The translations under genes and the position numbers were made by a program. The notes beneath the pieces were generated by a model. The model worked only from the letters and a program-made list of their open reading frames with translations. It was not told the origin of the DNA and did no database searches. Below, piece by piece: positions 17,126 to 26,580 of a DNA stretch of 64,000 nucleotides. Source of the stretch: Lysinibacillus louembei (lineage in GTDB: Bacteria; Bacillota; Bacilli; Bacillales_A; Planococcaceae). Where the stretch lies: the NCBI RefSeq assembly GCF_033880585.1, contig NZ_CP137624.1, positions 62,001 to 126,000 on the forward strand. The letters run 5' to 3'. Each line of letters begins with the position of its first letter. Position 1 is the stretch's first letter.

Positions 17126-19723
17126 TTATGAGCGTTTTTTCATGCCTTTCAACAGCTGTGCAACATTTGTATCCTCGGCTTGTACCAGTGCTGATTCAAC
17201 AGCTTTTGCTTCCTTTCTCGGCTTAACAAAGAAGCCCCAGCCAAAGCGGCGTATCGTAATATCGATAAAGAATAGCAGCATCCCTGCTAACATTAGCCAG
17301 GCAGCAATATTTTGGCGCTCAGCACCTTTCGTTGTAAAATCACGAAATACTTCAGTAGGCTCTTCCAAAATAGCGCCACCTGTTTGTGCTGTTAGCTCCT
17401 CAAGCATACTATTATTGACAGGCTTCAGCTCGTATTCCGTGCTATATGGAACCGTTAAGCCTGCTTGATAAATCGTTTGCTCCTCATCTGCAATACGGAA
17501 GAAAATTAGCCCTTGTTCAGTATCTACGGTCGCTCTTACTTGCGATGCAGAAATCATTTCGAGCTGTGTATCCAGCTCCTCTCCCACCTCATTGACAGCG
17601 ACAATATCTAAAAAGGCTGCTTCATTTGTCGGATCTGTAATCATAAAGGAGCCATCTGCCTCTAAACGAACATCGTAGGCAATATCATTATAGCTTGGCA
17701 GCATTTGTGACAGCATCGTTTGCCAAAACATGCCCCAATCCTGCCATCTTGCCCAATCGCCTGTCCATTTACCTGTAGAATCAGATGTGAAGGCAAACGT
17801 TTTTCCTAGACCATATTGCCATTGTGCAAGCACTGGGTCCTCTTTTTCACTTTCCGCCACAACAATTGCACCTTGCTTCGCTGTTGTACCAATATAAGCA
17901 TTCATTTGCGGAACGCCTTGTGCGAACAATGCATCCCAGCCTGCTGCACTATAAATTGTCGGATAAAATGGATTATCCTCAATATAAGTACGTGAAATCA
18001 TTGCAGTTTCTCGTGATAAGATCGAAGGAATTGTTTGTTCATCAATAACATCATAAAAGCGTCCACTTCCCATTTCACTTAATTGCTGTAGTAATGCTCC
18101 ATCTGCATCACTACCAATCGCTACTGTAGAAAGCGTAATATTGTTTCCTTTACCTTCCTCAATTAATTCTTCATAATTACCAGGCTGTGACTGACCATCT
18201 GTTAATAAAATAATATGCTTACGCTGTAATTGTAAGTCGGCTAAATTTTCATACGCTAATGCTAAGGAACGATAAATTTCTGTGCCGCCACCTGGCGTTA
18301 CAGATAAAATTGTATCGACCGCCTCATCCTTACTTTGTAAAGGGCCTGTTTCAATAATTTCCCACGGACGATCATCAAAGGCGATAAAGCCTAATGTATC
18401 TTCATCACGTAGTAATTCTACTGAGCGTGCAGCTGCCTCTTTAGCAAGCTCTAGCTTGGAACCATACATACTGCCAGAGCGGTCAAGTACAATGACAAGG
18501 CCTAATGAAGGAAGCTGTTCTTTTCCCTTAATTTCCATTTCAACAGGTAGCAATGCTTCAATCGGTGTTTTAAAATAACCACCTAAACCAAAGCTATTTT
18601 CTCCACCAATCATCGCAAAGCCAACACCGAAATTTTTAACAGCTTGCTCAATAACGAGCATTTTTGCTTCACCGACTAAATGCCCTGGCACATTATCGAA
18701 AATAACCGCATTGTATTGCAAGTAGTTAGAAAGGTCATTCGGTAAACTTTCTGGTGCTATCACATCATGAGCAATTGCCTGTTGACCAAGTGCTGCTGCA
18801 ATAGGAGATGCGATATCATGTCCGTTGACAATTAGTAAGCGTGGCTCACTTTGCACCATCGTAATACTTGTTAGCTTATTATTTTCATAAATCGCATCCT
18901 CTCCGACTTGTACGACCGCCTCATATTTCACAAGCCCTTCCGATTTCATGCTATGCTTGTACGTAAAAACATTGGAGCCCTCTGTTAATACAACTGCCTC
19001 ACGATGAATTAATTGGTCATTTTCATAAAGTAAAAGCTCCCCTTGCCCTTCCTCTGTCGCATAAATTTCTGTAACAAGCTGCTGTTGCTCTCCTGCATAA
19101 GCCACTTGCGGCGAAACAAAGCTTTTCAATGATACATCATTTGACACTTTTTGCTGGAATGGTACGACATCAATACTCATCGTAGAGCCTTTAAGCTTTG
19201 TTGCAAATTCCAGCACATCACCCTTTGTCTCATTGCCATCTGTTAATAATACAAAGCGCGTTGCCTTTTTTGGATCAACAATGCCTGTTGCAATTTGCAA
19301 GCTTTGCTCGATATTCGTTTCACCATTATTTTGTAATGCTGAAAATTTCGGCACTTCTTTTAAATCTGTCGATAAAGTTGCCTCCGTTTGCACAGTGGAA
19401 GCAAAGGAATAAATACCTGCTGCTTGATTATCTTTTTTCGATTGCAGGCTTTCGATAATAAAATCAGTTAACTCCTGCTCTGTCGTATTCATTGACGCTG
19501 AGCGATCGGCTAAAAAAATCACTTGCTCTTCTTTAATTGGTAGCAAAATATAAGGAGCTGCTAGGGCAAATACAAGACAGCAAACTGCCGCAATGCGAAT
19601 ACATAATACGATAATATGACTCTTTTTTAGACGTTGTCGTTCACGCCAAAATGTCCATATAAAATAAATGAGCAATGGAAGTAATAGCAACAATGCAAGC
19701 GGTATATCAATTCGTAAATCCAC
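17126..19723 (-). CDS. Membrane protein with two vWA domains and a glutamine-amidotransferase-like middle
   Basis: 865 residues. Two helices at about 8-26 and 36-60 anchor it; a third lies near the C-terminus (about 812-832). The first vWA domain carries LADRSASM (Asp73, Ser75, Ser77) and the second VLDRSGSM (Asp414, Ser416, Ser418), both intact metal-ion (MIDAS) motifs. Residues about 295-400 resemble the class I glutamine amidotransferase-like fold often found in such proteins, without a clear catalytic triad. vWA domains bind partner proteins through a metal. Its 5' end overlaps the preceding vWA gene by 17 bases, showing tight coupling. Confidence 0.85.
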   Translation of the reverse strand: MDLRIDIPLALLLLLPLLIYFIWTFWRERQRLKKSHIIVLCIRIAAVCCLVFALAAPYILLPIKEEQVIFLADRSASMNTTEQELTDFIIESLQSKKDNQAAGIYSFASTVQTEATLSTDLKEVPKFSALQNNGETNIEQSLQIATGIVDPKKATRFVLLTDGNETKGDVLEFATKLKGSTMSIDVVPFQQKVSNDVSLKSFVSPQVAYAGEQQQLVTEIYATEEGQGELLLYENDQLIHREAVVLTEGSNVFTYKHSMKSEGLVKYEAVVQVGEDAIYENNKLTSITMVQSEPRLLIVNGHDIASPIAAALGQQAIAHDVIAPESLPNDLSNYLQYNAVIFDNVPGHLVGEAKMLVIEQAVKNFGVGFAMIGGENSFGLGGYFKTPIEALLPVEMEIKGKEQLPSLGLVIVLDRSGSMYGSKLELAKEAAARSVELLRDEDTLGFIAFDDRPWEIIETGPLQSKDEAVDTILSVTPGGGTEIYRSLALAYENLADLQLQRKHIILLTDGQSQPGNYEELIEEGKGNNITLSTVAIGSDADGALLQQLSEMGSGRFYDVIDEQTIPSILSRETAMISRTYIEDNPFYPTIYSAAGWDALFAQGVPQMNAYIGTTAKQGAIVVAESEKEDPVLAQWQYGLGKTFAFTSDSTGKWTGDWARWQDWGMFWQTMLSQMLPSYNDIAYDVRLEADGSFMITDPTNEAAFLDIVAVNEVGEELDTQLEMISASQVRATVDTEQGLIFFRIADEEQTIYQAGLTVPYSTEYELKPVNNSMLEELTAQTGGAILEEPTEVFRDFTTKGAERQNIAAWLMLAGMLLFFIDITIRRFGWGFFVKPRKEAKAVESALVQAEDTNVAQLLKGMKKRS

Positions 19724-21452
19724 GACGTCGTTGCACCTCCCATTCTACAACTAACAATAATAAAACAAGCAATACTATCCACGGTACGATGGATGATTTT
19801 GATAACTCCTCTTGCTCGTTGTCTGGCAATGCACCAATCGTATAGCTTGTTCCTTCTTCAATTATGCGCTCCTGTGCCTGCAGCTGCACAATAAAGTGCT
19901 TCTCCTCATCCGCAGAACGCACAATATAAATATCAGGCTTCATTGGAGCAGTTAAAATACCATTTGTCACAGTCGATAAAAATTCATCTGTCTGTGAATA
20001 AACAGACCAATCATTTTGTGCTAATGCGACAACGCGACTCTCATTCGGTGCGAAAATTCCTAATGAGCTTGTAGATTCTAGTAGCTGCTGCTCAGCACTC
20101 CACAAAAATAGCGGGAAAGATGGATGCAGAGGCCAATCTGTATCTTCAATATCAGCTAAAACAATAATATCCCCTTCAGGCGATAGCTGAATAAATGGCT
20201 CCTCACCAACCGTAGCAATCGTTTTATAATTGTCAAAGCTCTCATATAATGCACCAACATAAACATCCTTTAAATTGCTAAAGGCAAACAATGCATCATT
20301 TGTCGTATTTATATGGCCTGCTACTTCAAACTTTTCTACATCATCCCGCCCGAATAAAATGACAGGCTTTTTCATTTCTCCAAGCAATGCTGCTTGATTT
20401 GTAACAATAACTGCATCTTTATTATCAGCTAGCTGCGATGCAGGTACCATTTTGACATTTGGCTGTATCGCTTGAAAGCCTTTTTGAATCAATTGATGTA
20501 GGCTTTGATCAACAACTAATGCAGCGCTCGTTGTTTGCAGTAATGCGGTTTGTGTATTGTCCACAGTGTAATGATCTTGCGCATCAATTTTGGCAGTGAT
20601 CGTTTGTGTCACAGGCAGCTCTTTAAAGGTTGTTGTGACGATTTCCTTGGCAGGTAAGGCTACTTTTTCGTTTACTAGCTCCTCATTTTCAGCATCATAC
20701 AATGTTAATATTGTTTCCTGTGCCTCGTTCGTATCATTGCGAAGCTGCACGAGCGCCATCGCTGTTTGCCCATCTGTCGTTGCAGCAAAGCGTGTAATCG
20801 CAATATTTTTTAAATCCTTTGCTGCTCCTTTGACAATCCACTGTACTGTTTCCTTTTCAACTGGCAATTGCATTTTATCAAGTACATCAGTAAAAATGTA
20901 AACAGAGGTTGGGACATTTCCAATAAATGCTTGTGCTACATCAAGCGCTTTTGGCATTTGAGCTGTTTCATACGTGACTTGTAGTGCTTGAATTGACTGC
21001 TCAATCGCATTGATATTCGTCTCCTGCTGTAAAACTGCTGTTGGTGCATGCCCTGTTACAATCAACGTTATTGGTCTACCATTTAAATCATTGATAAGAG
21101 ACAGCATTTCCTGTTTATGTAGCTCAAATGTCGCTTGCTCTTTCCCTGCAAGCATTGTTGCTGACGTATCCACGATAAATACAACTTGTGACCCTGCAAT
21201 TTTAGATTGCTGAATAAATGGATTCATGAGTGCTAACATAAGAAGTAGTAATGCTAACAATTGCAAGTAGAGCAACGTATTTTTTTGCAAATGCTTTAAA
21301 TAGGGTGATACGCGTGTTTCCTGCATAATTTCTGCCCAAAAGAGCGTTGAGGAAACGGGTTGATCCGTATATTTTTTACGAAAGAAATAATAAAGAAGGA
21401 CAATAACTGGAAAGATGGCCGTCCAGCTATAAAGTATTTGACTAAAGCCCAT
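19707..21452 (-). CDS. BatA-like membrane vWA protein
   Basis: 581 residues from an ATG behind AGGTGAGGTG; a GTG three codons earlier lacks spacing. N-terminal helices at about 8-24 and 58-80 match the BatA N-terminal domain, then a vWA domain follows with VFIVDTSATM (Asp95, Ser97, Thr99), a usable MIDAS site. A helix near 555-575 ends it, so most of the middle faces one side of the membrane. It lies directly after the DUF58 gene and before the double-vWA gene, the usual order in MoxR operons. The cargo is unknown. Confidence 0.85.
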   Translation of the reverse strand: MGFSQILYSWTAIFPVIVLLYYFFRKKYTDQPVSSTLFWAEIMQETRVSPYLKHLQKNTLLYLQLLALLLLMLALMNPFIQQSKIAGSQVVFIVDTSATMLAGKEQATFELHKQEMLSLINDLNGRPITLIVTGHAPTAVLQQETNINAIEQSIQALQVTYETAQMPKALDVAQAFIGNVPTSVYIFTDVLDKMQLPVEKETVQWIVKGAAKDLKNIAITRFAATTDGQTAMALVQLRNDTNEAQETILTLYDAENEELVNEKVALPAKEIVTTTFKELPVTQTITAKIDAQDHYTVDNTQTALLQTTSAALVVDQSLHQLIQKGFQAIQPNVKMVPASQLADNKDAVIVTNQAALLGEMKKPVILFGRDDVEKFEVAGHINTTNDALFAFSNLKDVYVGALYESFDNYKTIATVGEEPFIQLSPEGDIIVLADIEDTDWPLHPSFPLFLWSAEQQLLESTSSLGIFAPNESRVVALAQNDWSVYSQTDEFLSTVTNGILTAPMKPDIYIVRSADEEKHFIVQLQAQERIIEEGTSYTIGALPDNEQEELSKSSIVPWIVLLVLLLLVVEWEVQRRRGFTN

Positions 21453-21462
21453 ACGGCTCACC

Positions 21463-22338
21463 TCACCTAATCCAATGTGCTTTTAATAATTGATGGAATA
21501 TAGCATGCTGCAAGCCATCCTCCACCTTTAATTGCAATTTGCGAACGCCAAAGCGATGACAAATTGCATCAAATTGTTGTTCATGTAATAAACGTCTTTC
21601 TGTATATGTGTCTAACACTTTTGTTGACATCGTGACATTGACGTCGTTACCTGTCTCGCTATCAAGCAGACGCATATCTCCTGTATAGTTCGGTGCAAGC
21701 TCCTCCGCTGTGACAATTTGAATAATGCGGACATCTCCTGCAAAGCGTGGCAATCGCTTTAATAGCTGCTCCCACTCTTCAATAGGCTCTAAACCATCTG
21801 TCAATATAAATAGCACCGTGCTATCCTTCGGTAAGGCTCTTAAAGCACCTTGTGCAAAGCCTCCACTATAATTCGCTTGCTCAATCGCTGAAACAATTTG
21901 GAGAAAAGCCCGTCTATACGTTGCTCCTTTACGGCGAAACGGTGGCACTAGCTCCTCCTGTAAATAAGAAAATGATAGTCGATCATCACGCCCAAGCACC
22001 ATTAAACCAAGCGCTGTCGCAATTTGCCTTGCAAAAAGCCATTTTGCCTCTTCTGTCATTGATTTGGTCGTATCAAGCAAAATATGCACACGCATTTCCT
22101 GCTCATCTAAAAAGCGTTTAATAAAATATTTATCTGTTCTTGCAAAGACATTCCAATCGACTTGTCGCACATCATCACCTAAATGATATTCACGAAAATC
22201 TGAGAAGTCTAGCGATGCTCCGAAGCGCTGTGAACGGTGCGAGCCCTTATGCTGCCCACGTAATTTGGAGGCCGTTGCTACTTGGAAGCGACTGATTTTG
22301 ACGAGCCAATCCTCAGGCAAAACATATTTATTTGTCAC
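21463..22338 (-). CDS. DUF58 protein
   Basis: 291 residues with the DUF58 signature (SDFREYHLGDDVRQVDWNVFART) at about residues 48-70 and a degenerate vWA fold afterwards (HILLDTTKSM, VLFILTDG). DUF58 proteins are encoded beside MoxR AAA+ ATPases and are thought to act with them in protein maturation or membrane-complex assembly. The start overlaps the moxR stop by four bases. No membrane helices, so it is cytosolic or peripheral. Confidence 0.9.
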   Translation of the reverse strand: MTNKYVLPEDWLVKISRFQVATASKLRGQHKGSHRSQRFGASLDFSDFREYHLGDDVRQVDWNVFARTDKYFIKRFLDEQEMRVHILLDTTKSMTEEAKWLFARQIATALGLMVLGRDDRLSFSYLQEELVPPFRRKGATYRRAFLQIVSAIEQANYSGGFAQGALRALPKDSTVLFILTDGLEPIEEWEQLLKRLPRFAGDVRIIQIVTAEELAPNYTGDMRLLDSETGNDVNVTMSTKVLDTYTERRLLHEQQFDAICHRFGVRKLQLKVEDGLQHAIFHQLLKAHWIR

Positions 22339-23330
22339 TTGCTAGCACCTTGCTGCACTTTTTCTAAAATAATATCGATAATATCATCTGCTGTTTTACC
22401 AGAAGCCTCCCCTTCATAATTCAACAGCATACGATGACGCAGCACAGGCTTAGCAACTGTTTTAATGTCCGCTACGGAAACATGGAAACGCCCATTGATT
22501 AAGGCACGTGCCTTTGCGAGCTTAATCAAACTTTGCAAACCACGTGGTCCGCTACCATATAATGCGTATTGCTTTACTTCATCAATCGCATAGTCACCTT
22601 CAGGATGTGTTGCAACAATCAATTCTGTCGCATATTCAAGCATTTCATCAGCGACTAACACTTCTTTGACCATTTGCTGTGCTTCAATGAGTTCCCCAGC
22701 ATTCATTATTTTTTGTAAATCAATCTCTATAGCACCTGTTGTGCGCTTCATAATTTCCATTAGCTCTTGCTTTGTTGGATATGGCACAAGTATTTTACAA
22801 AGGAAGCGGTCCATTTGCGCTTCAGGCAATGGATATGTTCCTTCCATTTCAATTGGGTTTTGCGTAGCTAATACGAAAAAGGGTTTCGCCATTTTTTTCG
22901 TGTCCCCTAAAATTGTTACGGTTTTCTCTCCCATTGCCTCTAATAAAGCACTTTGCGTTTTTGGTGTTGCACGGTTAATTTCATCGGCTAATACCATTTG
23001 GCTAAAAATGGGCCCGGGTTGGAATGTAAATTGCTGCTTGCCATCTGCTGTACGCTCAATCATGCTCGTTCCTGTAATATCTGCTGGCATTAAATCTGGC
23101 GTAAATTGAATACGCGAAAACGATAAATCCAACACCTCTGAAATAGTGCGAATTAGCATCGTTTTCCCTAAACCTGGAAGGCCCTCTAACAATGCATGCC
23201 CATCTGCTAAAACCGCATATAATGTGTAATCAATCGCTTCCTCCTGTCCAACAATAAAGCGATGAATTTCTTCCTTTACTTGCTGTAACTTTTTGCTCAT
23301 TTCTGTATATTGCTGTTCCGTAAATGCCAT
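22335..23330 (-). CDS. MoxR-family AAA+ ATPase
   Basis: 331 residues. Walker A at about 50-57 (GLPGLGKT), Walker B at about 114-119 (VLADEINRA), sensor 1 ATQNPIE and the GPRGLQSL segment of the C-terminal lid are all present. MoxR ATPases act as chaperones with vWA partners, here DUF58 and the two vWA proteins downstream. The ATG at 23330 follows AGGAGGAAATTTG; a TTG one codon upstream is less likely. Confidence 0.93.
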   Translation of the reverse strand: MAFTEQQYTEMSKKLQQVKEEIHRFIVGQEEAIDYTLYAVLADGHALLEGLPGLGKTMLIRTISEVLDLSFSRIQFTPDLMPADITGTSMIERTADGKQQFTFQPGPIFSQMVLADEINRATPKTQSALLEAMGEKTVTILGDTKKMAKPFFVLATQNPIEMEGTYPLPEAQMDRFLCKILVPYPTKQELMEIMKRTTGAIEIDLQKIMNAGELIEAQQMVKEVLVADEMLEYATELIVATHPEGDYAIDEVKQYALYGSGPRGLQSLIKLAKARALINGRFHVSVADIKTVAKPVLRHRMLLNYEGEASGKTADDIIDIILEKVQQGASK

Positions 23331-23341
23331 CAAATTTCCTC

Positions 23342-24790
23342 CTAGCGCGACTCGATTGACGTAAAGTACGATTGTATAACCGATTGCAAATCCTTCGGTA
23401 ATTGTAAACGCTCCGAGCTCTCTAAATAGCTATCTTTATATGTGCCAACTACTTCTTCATATGGGCGAATATTTCCTTTTAAAACCGGGCCATCCGCTTC
23501 TCGCTCCTCAACATGTGTTCCTTCTCCTAATGTCCCTCCATCAGTTGTCGTTTCACTGGAGCCACCGATGCGCTCAGGAACCGTTACTAAATCGCGACTT
23601 CCTTGCCCTGTTCCTGCACCTTTGCCGTGTCCTTGACCTGTTCCTTGTCCCTGACCTTGCCCATTACCATTTCCTTGACCCGAACCTTGACCTTGTCCTT
23701 GCCCATTGCCTTGTCCTTGTTGGTTTCCTTGACCTTGCTGACCACCCTGCCCTTGTTGACTACCTTGTCCTTGCTGACCTGACTGCCCCGCCTGTCCTTG
23801 CTGACCTGCTTGACCTTGTTGCCCCGTTTGCCCCTGTTGACCAGACTGTCCTTGTTGTCCTTGATTGCCGGACTGATTGTTTTGATTTGTACTATTCGCA
23901 TTGTTGGCGCTAGCAATTGAATTTTGTAAAGATTTACTTAAAGGCTTTCCAAGCTTGCCCATTGTCGTTTGTGTAGCATTCGCATTTTGTGCTAGCTGCT
24001 GCTGAGTTTTAGCTAACTCTTTTAGTTGCTCCACTTCCTGCTCTGTTAAACCTTCACCTGTTTCGCTACCATTTTCCTTTGCCGTTTGCTTATCCTTTAG
24101 TTGCTGCTCTTTTAATGCGAGCTCCTTCTGCTTTTTCACCATTTCGCGCAATGCTTCCTCAGCTGTTTTCGAATCCTTTAATTTGCTTTGCAATTCCTTT
24201 AGCTGCTCTTTTACTTCCTTGGATTCAGCCTTTTTCTCTAGCTGCGCAACTTCCTTTTTTATATCTTGTATAACGGCACGCTCTTTTTCTGCTTCGATTG
24301 CCTCCATTTGTGGCTTAGCAGGAAACATATACATAACCGCTAACAAGCACGCAGTGAGTACTAATCCAATAAACGCTTTAGGTCGAAACAAATTTTTTTC
24401 GCGCTGTTTAAATGCTGTAAAGACCTGCTCCATATTATGCCATGCCTTTTGTAGCAACGATTGCACTAAAGGCTCCTCGTCATTTTTAAAAGACAGCGCT
24501 GTCACAAGCTCATTATGCGCAAAATAGCTATCGAGCTTAAATAAAGCCTCCTGCTCATGTACGCGCTTCCACCATATGACGGCAAGTGTCACAACAAGTC
24601 CGACCGCAAAAGCTGCAAGGGCAATTTGGCGATAATAAGGCCAAACGAATAATCTTGAAACAATCATGATGACAGCGCTCGCAAGTAAGCCATAAAAGAA
24701 GCCATATTGCGCAAGCGGTATGCTTTTTTCTAATAACAAACTTCTTTTTGCACGTTGAATATAGCTTCGTAATTGCTTACGCTGCTCCAT
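23342..24790 (-). CDS. Membrane protein with coiled coil and a Gln/Gly-rich repeat tail
   Basis: 482 residues. Two helices at about 24-42 and 50-70 and a third near 138-156 anchor it. Residues about 165-270 are charged heptads (coiled coil, many Lys/Glu/Gln). Residues about 300-405 are almost only Gln, Gly, Ser and Asn in short GQQGQ/GQGQG units. A normal C-terminal segment of about 75 residues follows. ATG 24790 is chosen because AAGGAGGG would touch the ATG at 24796. In an operon with MoxR and vWA genes it may be a scaffold or surface extension. No family recognised. Confidence 0.75.
   Translation of the reverse strand: MEQRKQLRSYIQRAKRSLLLEKSIPLAQYGFFYGLLASAVIMIVSRLFVWPYYRQIALAAFAVGLVVTLAVIWWKRVHEQEALFKLDSYFAHNELVTALSFKNDEEPLVQSLLQKAWHNMEQVFTAFKQREKNLFRPKAFIGLVLTACLLAVMYMFPAKPQMEAIEAEKERAVIQDIKKEVAQLEKKAESKEVKEQLKELQSKLKDSKTAEEALREMVKKQKELALKEQQLKDKQTAKENGSETGEGLTEQEVEQLKELAKTQQQLAQNANATQTTMGKLGKPLSKSLQNSIASANNANSTNQNNQSGNQGQQGQSGQQGQTGQQGQAGQQGQAGQSGQQGQGSQQGQGGQQGQGNQQGQGNGQGQGQGSGQGNGNGQGQGQGTGQGHGKGAGTGQGSRDLVTVPERIGGSSETTTDGGTLGEGTHVEEREADGPVLKGNIRPYEEVVGTYKDSYLESSERLQLPKDLQSVIQSYFTSIESR
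23595..23882. repeat. Imprecise short tandem repeats coding Gln-Gly units
   Basis: A stretch of about 290 bases built from 6- and 9-base units related to CCTTGT/CCTTGACC on the + strand, read on the minus strand as GQ and GQQ. Such arrays change length by slippage. The matching open frames on other strands and frames here are artefacts. Confidence 0.85.
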
Positions 24791-24802
24791 ATCCATCCCT
24801 CC

Positions 24803-25648
24803 TTATCGATTGCTCTTCATATTGGCACGTAATTTCTTAATAGCAAGCGTTAAGCAAAGTACAATAATAATGCTATAAAAAATTAAATAGGTTACCCAAA
24901 CTGGTAGTTTAATTCCTGATAGCTCCGCTAGTCCTCTGCCCATTTCAGGCTCAATTAGCGTCAATATTAATGCACCTGGATTAATCGATGCCCAGAAATA
25001 AGCCATAAAGGATTGCGTAGAACCTGTTGCTGCCCCCATCTGGCTAAATGCTAGTGTAATGAAGAAGAAAAACGCCGTAATACCTCCTAAAAATATGATA
25101 GAGCCATATGTCGCAATCATTGCCACAATCGTTCTTTTCGTAATCGTTGAAAACATAACACCGATGCTTCCAATCGCTACAACCGTTAGTAAATAAAAGG
25201 AAAATATTGATGCAATCTGTGATGGCGATACACCGCCGAATAAAAATACTAAGCTATATAATGGCAAGCCTGCTACGAGCATTAACACAAGAAATGCTAA
25301 TGATGATAGCAATTTACCAACAATAATTTGCATAGAGCTCTGTGTTGTTGTCAGCAAAATATTTAATGTTTGCTTTTCACGCTCGCTGCTAATTGCTCCA
25401 GCTGTTAAGCTTGGCGTAATAAACAGTACAAGTGCCATTTGAATAATTGTTAATACAGCAAACATCATAAAGCTTGTATCGGGTCTAAAAAACCCTTTAC
25501 CTGTAAAGCCTGTTGTAATTAATAAAAAGCCTGCAATAAAAATCGTTAAAACCGCTAAGTAAAAGATTAAGCCTGAGAAGCTTTTAAAGGAACGGAAACG
25601 CAGCTTCAGCTCCTTCACAAATACTGGATTATATAAGCGTTCCATCAT
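24803..25648 (-). CDS. ABC-2 type permease
   Basis: 281 residues with six membrane helices. MERLYNPVFVKELKLRFRSFKSF at the N-terminus, followed by a large-loop layout and ISSEREKQTLNILLTTTQ, are typical of ABC-2 (NatB/GldF-like) exporters. It pairs with the ATPase encoded upstream; the ATPase stop overlaps this start (ATGATG). Its position between that ATPase and the MoxR/vWA genes suggests the transporter exports, or helps assemble, the same cargo; that is inference. Confidence 0.88.
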   Translation of the reverse strand: MMERLYNPVFVKELKLRFRSFKSFSGLIFYLAVLTIFIAGFLLITTGFTGKGFFRPDTSFMMFAVLTIIQMALVLFITPSLTAGAISSEREKQTLNILLTTTQSSMQIIVGKLLSSLAFLVLMLVAGLPLYSLVFLFGGVSPSQIASIFSFYLLTVVAIGSIGVMFSTITKRTIVAMIATYGSIIFLGGITAFFFFITLAFSQMGAATGSTQSFMAYFWASINPGALILTLIEPEMGRGLAELSGIKLPVWVTYLIFYSIIIVLCLTLAIKKLRANMKSNR

Positions 25649-26580
25649 TCCGTATCCGCTCCTTTCGTAATTGCCATGAAGACATCCTCTAAATCTTTCT
25701 CTTCCTCAATTAAAGCATAGATTGGTAAATCTGCTAAAACAGCTCTTTTTAGCAATGCAACTTGCTCCTCATCTGTCCCACGATAATTAAACTCGATTTC
25801 TAGCTTGCTTTCGATTAAATCAATTGAAGATATTTTTGGGTCTTCCTCTAAAAAGGCACGCACTTCCTGCAAGCGCTCTGTCACTTTTATCACAATGCGC
25901 TTCTCACCTTGAAGCTGCGCTTGGATTGTCGCAACATTGCCATGTGCAATGAGCTTACCATTATCAATCACACCGATTTCATCACACATTTCCGCTAATT
26001 CAGGCAGTATATGTGAGGAAATTAAAATGGTTTTACCCATCGTTTTTAAATTGCGCAAAATATCGCGCATTTCCACTCGTGCACGTGGATCTAACCCTGA
26101 TGCAGGCTCATCTAAAATCAGCACTTTCGGGTCATGAATCAGTGCCCTCGCTAAGCATAATCGTTGCTTCATCCCACGCGATAATAAATCCACATATTCA
26201 TAACGCTTACTCATTAAGTTAACAAGCTCCAGTAGCTGTGGAATTAAAATAGCCCGCTCTGCTGCCGCAATACCATAGCTCGCTCCATAAAAATCTAAAT
26301 ATTCATCTACCTTTAATTGATCGTAAACACCGAAAAAATCAGGCATATAGCCAATTTGCTTGCGCACCTCTTTTGGCTCCTTAACAACGCTTTTTCCATT
26401 AATAAGCGCATCTCCAGAAGTAGGTGAAAGCAATGTTGCTAAAATCGAAAAGGTTGTAGATTTCCCGGCACCGTTCGCCCCAACAAAACCGAATACTGTT
26501 CCTTCAGCTAATGTTAAATTTAATTGATTTAATGCAATAAAGGAGCCATATTTTTTCGTTAAATTTTGAATTTCAATCAT
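25645..26580 (-). CDS. ABC transporter ATPase (ABC-2 exporter type)
   Basis: 311 residues. Walker A GANGAGKST at 34-42, signature LSRGMKQRL, Walker B VLILDEPASG and the switch histidine in SSHILPE are complete. The C-terminal 90 residues (LQEVRAFLEEDPKISSIDLIESK) are the extra domain typical of NatA/CcmA-like exporters. It binds the permease on the cytosolic face. The stop overlaps the next start and the start overlaps the stop of the upstream gene. Confidence 0.92.
   Translation of the reverse strand: MIEIQNLTKKYGSFIALNQLNLTLAEGTVFGFVGANGAGKSTTFSILATLLSPTSGDALINGKSVVKEPKEVRKQIGYMPDFFGVYDQLKVDEYLDFYGASYGIAAAERAILIPQLLELVNLMSKRYEYVDLLSRGMKQRLCLARALIHDPKVLILDEPASGLDPRARVEMRDILRNLKTMGKTILISSHILPELAEMCDEIGVIDNGKLIAHGNVATIQAQLQGEKRIVIKVTERLQEVRAFLEEDPKISSIDLIESKLEIEFNYRGTDEEQVALLKRAVLADLPIYALIEEEKDLEDVFMAITKGADTE

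Noticed and set aside
23440-23913. Rightward long open frames rich in Leu, Val and Pro
   Set aside because: They are readings of the Gln/Gly repeat on the wrong strand; the repeat has no stops in several frames.
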